Positions 30,142-32,263 of a stretch of 32,263 nt of DNA are shown here, in pieces (position 1 is the first letter of the stretch; every line of letters begins with the position of its first letter). The position numbers and the translations under genes were made by a program. Source of the DNA: an uncultured Lachnospiraceae bacterium (lineage in GTDB: Bacteria; Bacillota; Clostridia; Lachnospirales; Lachnospiraceae); contig CAMOJW010000005.1 in NCBI GenBank assembly GCA_946617225.1, positions 1-32,263 of the forward strand, in the 5' to 3' direction. A model generated the notes under the pieces. It was not told the DNA's origin. It searched no databases and was given only the letters and a program-made list of their open reading frames with translations.

Positions 30142-31623
30142 ATGACTTTCCGTAAATATATGTCCACGTTCCTTGCAGCCATGCTGTTGGTAGTGGCAGC
30201 AGCTTCGGGAGGATGCGGCGCATCAGAGAAGAAAACAGAGACCGGACAGGCGGAGGCCGCCCCGGAGGAGCACGCAGCGGATAAGGACGCGGCGGGAGAC
30301 GCAGCAGCCGGTACCGATGCCACGGTATCTGCCATAGCAGAAGACGCAGCACCGGCAGACGGCGGCGAAAACGCCGACCCCGTACAGGGCAGTGTACCGG
30401 AGGGAGACCTCTCCCTGGAGGCCGCGCCTGACCCGCTCAAGGTCTGGGCCTGGGACACCGGGTACGCCATCGCCGCCATGCGGGAGGCAGAGGTGTTTTA
30501 CCGGAAGGACCATCCCGGTTTCGCGCTGGAGATCGTGGAGAAGAGCCCCGAAGAGATCGAGACGGCGCTCCTGACGGCCGGTGCGGCCAGTGACAGCAGC
30601 CTGCTGCCGGACATCCTCCTGCTGCCGGACGATGATTTCATCCTCTGCGTCAAGCGCTGTCCGTCCCTCTTTACGGACCTGACGCGTTCGGGCATCGATT
30701 ATGACCAGTTTGACCCCCAGAAAGTCGCCTGCTCCAAGAGAAAAGGCGTCAACTACGGCATTCCCTTTGACCTGGGCACCGTGTGTGCCGCCTACAGGAC
30801 CGATATCCTGAAGGCTGCACAGCTGTCCGTCGATGAGATGACGGACCTGACCTGGGAGGAGTGGATGGAAAAGGGGCGCCGGATCCTGGACATCACAGGG
30901 CATCCGCTGATCGCCGTCAGAGAGGGCAGTGCCGATCTGCTGGTGATGATGCTGCAGTCCAAGGGCCTGTCCCTGTATGATAAGGACGGAAAGGTCGATT
31001 TTGCCGGCAACGAGGAGCTGAGGCGATGCATCCTGCTCTACCGGGACGCGCTGCAGCAGGGCATCATCATGCAGGTCAAGGATGACAAGGCCTACCGCGC
31101 AGCCGTCACGGAGGGGACAGCCGCCGGGATCATCGGCGGGAGCGGGACCCTGAGCATCGTGATGTCGAACCAGCAGCAGTCGGGCCTCTGGGCAGTGACC
31201 AATATGCCCTGCATCGAGGAGTCCGAACAGGCCGGTCATTACGCGGACATAGGCGCCTCCAGCTGGGCGGTGACGGTGGAGTGCCATCAGCTGTCCGCGG
31301 CGGAGGATTTCTTCCGGAACACTTTCGGCGGCAGCGTCCGCTTCTATGAGACGCTCCTGCCGGTCACGGGGACCATTTCCGCGTATCTCCCCACACGCGA
31401 GAGCACCGTCTACGGCATGCCCAGGGAGTTTTTCGGAGGACAGTCCGTGTATGCGCTCATGAATGATTTTGCCGCGCGCGTCCCTTCCGTGAAGAAAGTG
31501 CGACGCGAGCGGGAAGTGCGGGAATGCCTCGGCAGCGCCTTGCGCTCCGTGCTCGTGGACGGCGTCGACGTGGGCACCGCACTGGAGACGGCCCAGACGG
31601 CCGCGAGGTTTTTAACTGAGTAA
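30142..31623 (+). CDS. Extracellular solute-binding lipoprotein
   Basis: A 493-aa lipoprotein. The signal peptide ends in AAASGGC (Cys25), followed by an Ala/Glu/Asp-rich tether of about 70 residues (KKTETGQAEAAPEEHAAD...). The domain starts with PLKVWAWDTGYAIAAMREAEVFY and contains GIPFDLGTVCAAYRTDILKAA and EEWMEKGRRI, typical of family 1 carbohydrate-binding ABC receptors. GIIGGSGTLSIVM and ASSWAVTVECHQLSAAEDFFRNTFGG fit the hinge and C-terminal lobe. GGAAGGAGAGACTGC precedes the ATG at 30142; the upstream in-frame extension lacks these features. No permease gene is in the window. Confidence 0.82.
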   Translation: MTFRKYMSTFLAAMLLVVAAASGGCGASEKKTETGQAEAAPEEHAADKDAAGDAAAGTDATVSAIAEDAAPADGGENADPVQGSVPEGDLSLEAAPDPLKVWAWDTGYAIAAMREAEVFYRKDHPGFALEIVEKSPEEIETALLTAGAASDSSLLPDILLLPDDDFILCVKRCPSLFTDLTRSGIDYDQFDPQKVACSKRKGVNYGIPFDLGTVCAAYRTDILKAAQLSVDEMTDLTWEEWMEKGRRILDITGHPLIAVREGSADLLVMMLQSKGLSLYDKDGKVDFAGNEELRRCILLYRDALQQGIIMQVKDDKAYRAAVTEGTAAGIIGGSGTLSIVMSNQQQSGLWAVTNMPCIEESEQAGHYADIGASSWAVTVECHQLSAAEDFFRNTFGGSVRFYETLLPVTGTISAYLPTRESTVYGMPREFFGGQSVYALMNDFAARVPSVKKVRREREVRECLGSALRSVLVDGVDVGTALETAQTAARFLTE

Positions 31624-31679
31624 ACGGATGGCACGGAAGAGCCGGCAAGGTACACCTTCCCGGGACCATCCCCGGAGAT

Positions 31680-31699
31680 CCGTCAGCGCGGGCTGACGG
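31680..31699 (+). other. Hairpin directly before the small lipoprotein gene
   Basis: CCGTCAGC-GCGG-GCTGACGG is a perfect 8-bp stem with a 4-nt loop, ending just before the ribosome binding site GGAGAGGAG. It has no T-run and may stabilise a processed transcript. Confidence 0.5.
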
Positions 31700-31715
31700 C
31701 GGAGAGGAGAGTGAA

Positions 31716-32144
31716 ATGAAGAAGATCCATATCTTTACAGCAGTCGTACTTGCACTTCTGACCGTTCTGGCGGCCGGGTGTTCTTCCGAGTCAGCCTCGA
31801 TGTCCGTGGATCTTTCCGATGAGAAAACGGCCCTCATAGAGATGGAGAACGCCACCGACGACCATCAGCTCGTCTCGGGGACGCTGGCCGTCGAGGAGGG
31901 AGAGGAAGTGGTGATCGAGGCGGAACTCAGCGACGGCAGTGATGTCCTGATCGAGTACTATGCCGGAGAAGAGGAGCAGGATATCGATGAGGTCCCGGAA
32001 CTCAGCGAGTCCGCTTACGAGACGGAGCACAAGGGAAGCGGCACCATGACCATCACGGTCGACCCCGGTTACTACTACCTGAGGGTGACGCCGCAGAGCA
32101 AGTCCACCGGCAAGATCACCATGACCGTGCGGCCCATCGAGTGA
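31716..32144 (+). CDS. Small lipoprotein of unknown function
   Basis: A 142-aa lipoprotein with a signal peptide and lipobox VLAAGC (Cys22). The mature part is acidic and appears all-beta, ending in GTMTITVDPGYYYLRVTPQSKSTGKITMTV, which resembles small beta-sandwich domains but no family I can name. GGAGAGGAGAGTGAA precedes the ATG. It lies 92 nt after the solute-binding protein gene, in the same direction, and may be co-transcribed with it. Confidence 0.75.
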   Translation: MKKIHIFTAVVLALLTVLAAGCSSESASMSVDLSDEKTALIEMENATDDHQLVSGTLAVEEGEEVVIEAELSDGSDVLIEYYAGEEEQDIDEVPELSESAYETEHKGSGTMTITVDPGYYYLRVTPQSKSTGKITMTVRPIE

Positions 32145-32213
32145 TGTACCGCAATATGGCCGCAGGGCAGGAACGTCCTGTCTGAAGGCTGCACGATCTG
32201 AGGACAGCAAAAG

Positions 32214-32236
32214 GGGCTGTGAAAAAAGAATAGCCC
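32214..32236. other. Short inverted repeat at the window end
   Basis: GGGCT and AGCCC flank an A-rich 13-nt loop with A-runs outside. Read on the minus strand, CTTTT follows, so it could end a gene arriving from beyond the window. It could also be an insertion-sequence end. The data are too short to decide. Confidence 0.25.
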
Positions 32237-32263
32237 AAAAAAGAAGGACCGCGGGTTCATAAA

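Noticed and set aside
32214-32263. Insertion-sequence terminal repeat at the window end
   Set aside because: Too little sequence is visible; no transposase or target duplication can be seen.

Overview
The window looks like chromosome from a GC-rich, low-oxygen Firmicute, most likely a Clostridia or Lachnospiraceae-type gut bacterium. The reasons are strong AGGAGG-type ribosome binding sites, several lipoproteins with lipoboxes, a transketolase split into two genes, a MetH whose activation domain is a separate gene, an orphan ECF S component, and a CsoR/CopA copper module. No rRNA, tRNA, phage or recognisable transposase gene is seen. This placement is inference from gene style, not from a marker gene.

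Layout. 1-903 has no gene and holds two different tandem arrays of partly palindromic units plus a perfect 29-bp inverted repeat. 904-4087 holds two divergent genes for plant polysaccharide breakdown: a GH78 rhamnosidase-like enzyme (minus) and a PL22 oligogalacturonate lyase-like protein (plus). 4092-10967 is a plus-strand run: a YcxB-like membrane protein, a cupin, metF, a stand-alone MetH activation-domain protein, metH, a histidine phosphatase and a sugar epimerase/dehydratase. metF, the activation-domain gene and metH together form a one-carbon/methionine module. 10986-15999 is a minus-strand potassium module: trkH, trkA, a small membrane protein, a shortened kdpD and kdpE, with no kdpFABC. 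16318-19684 is a pentose-phosphate module: an araD-type epimerase, two transketolase halves and rpe. These would feed pentulose phosphates into central metabolism and fit the sugar-degrading genes nearby.

19734-21452 is the most unusual part. A 330-aa protein with a likely PD-(D/E)XK-type nuclease core sits between two arrays of the same 61-bp palindromic repeat. 21543-23269 is an NhaC-type antiporter with a strong promoter and a hairpin-rich leader. 23547-25052 and 30142-31623 are solute-binding lipoproteins without permeases in view, and 31716-32144 is a small lipoprotein. 25135-25758 is a metallophosphoesterase. 25862-29177 is the copper module: a promoter with two CsoR operators, csoR, a 185-nt highly folded intergenic element, and copA fused in frame to copZ. 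29257-29859 is an ECF S component with a structured leader.

Two themes recur. First, there are three unrelated families of palindromic repeats in fixed-period arrays (63, 53 and 61 bp). Second, short tandem repeats occur both in mRNA leaders (15-18 bp units before three genes) and in frame inside enzymes (18, 24 and 27 bp in rpe, the GH78 gene and metH). Most long ORFs on the opposite strand of these GC-rich genes are shadows and were left out.
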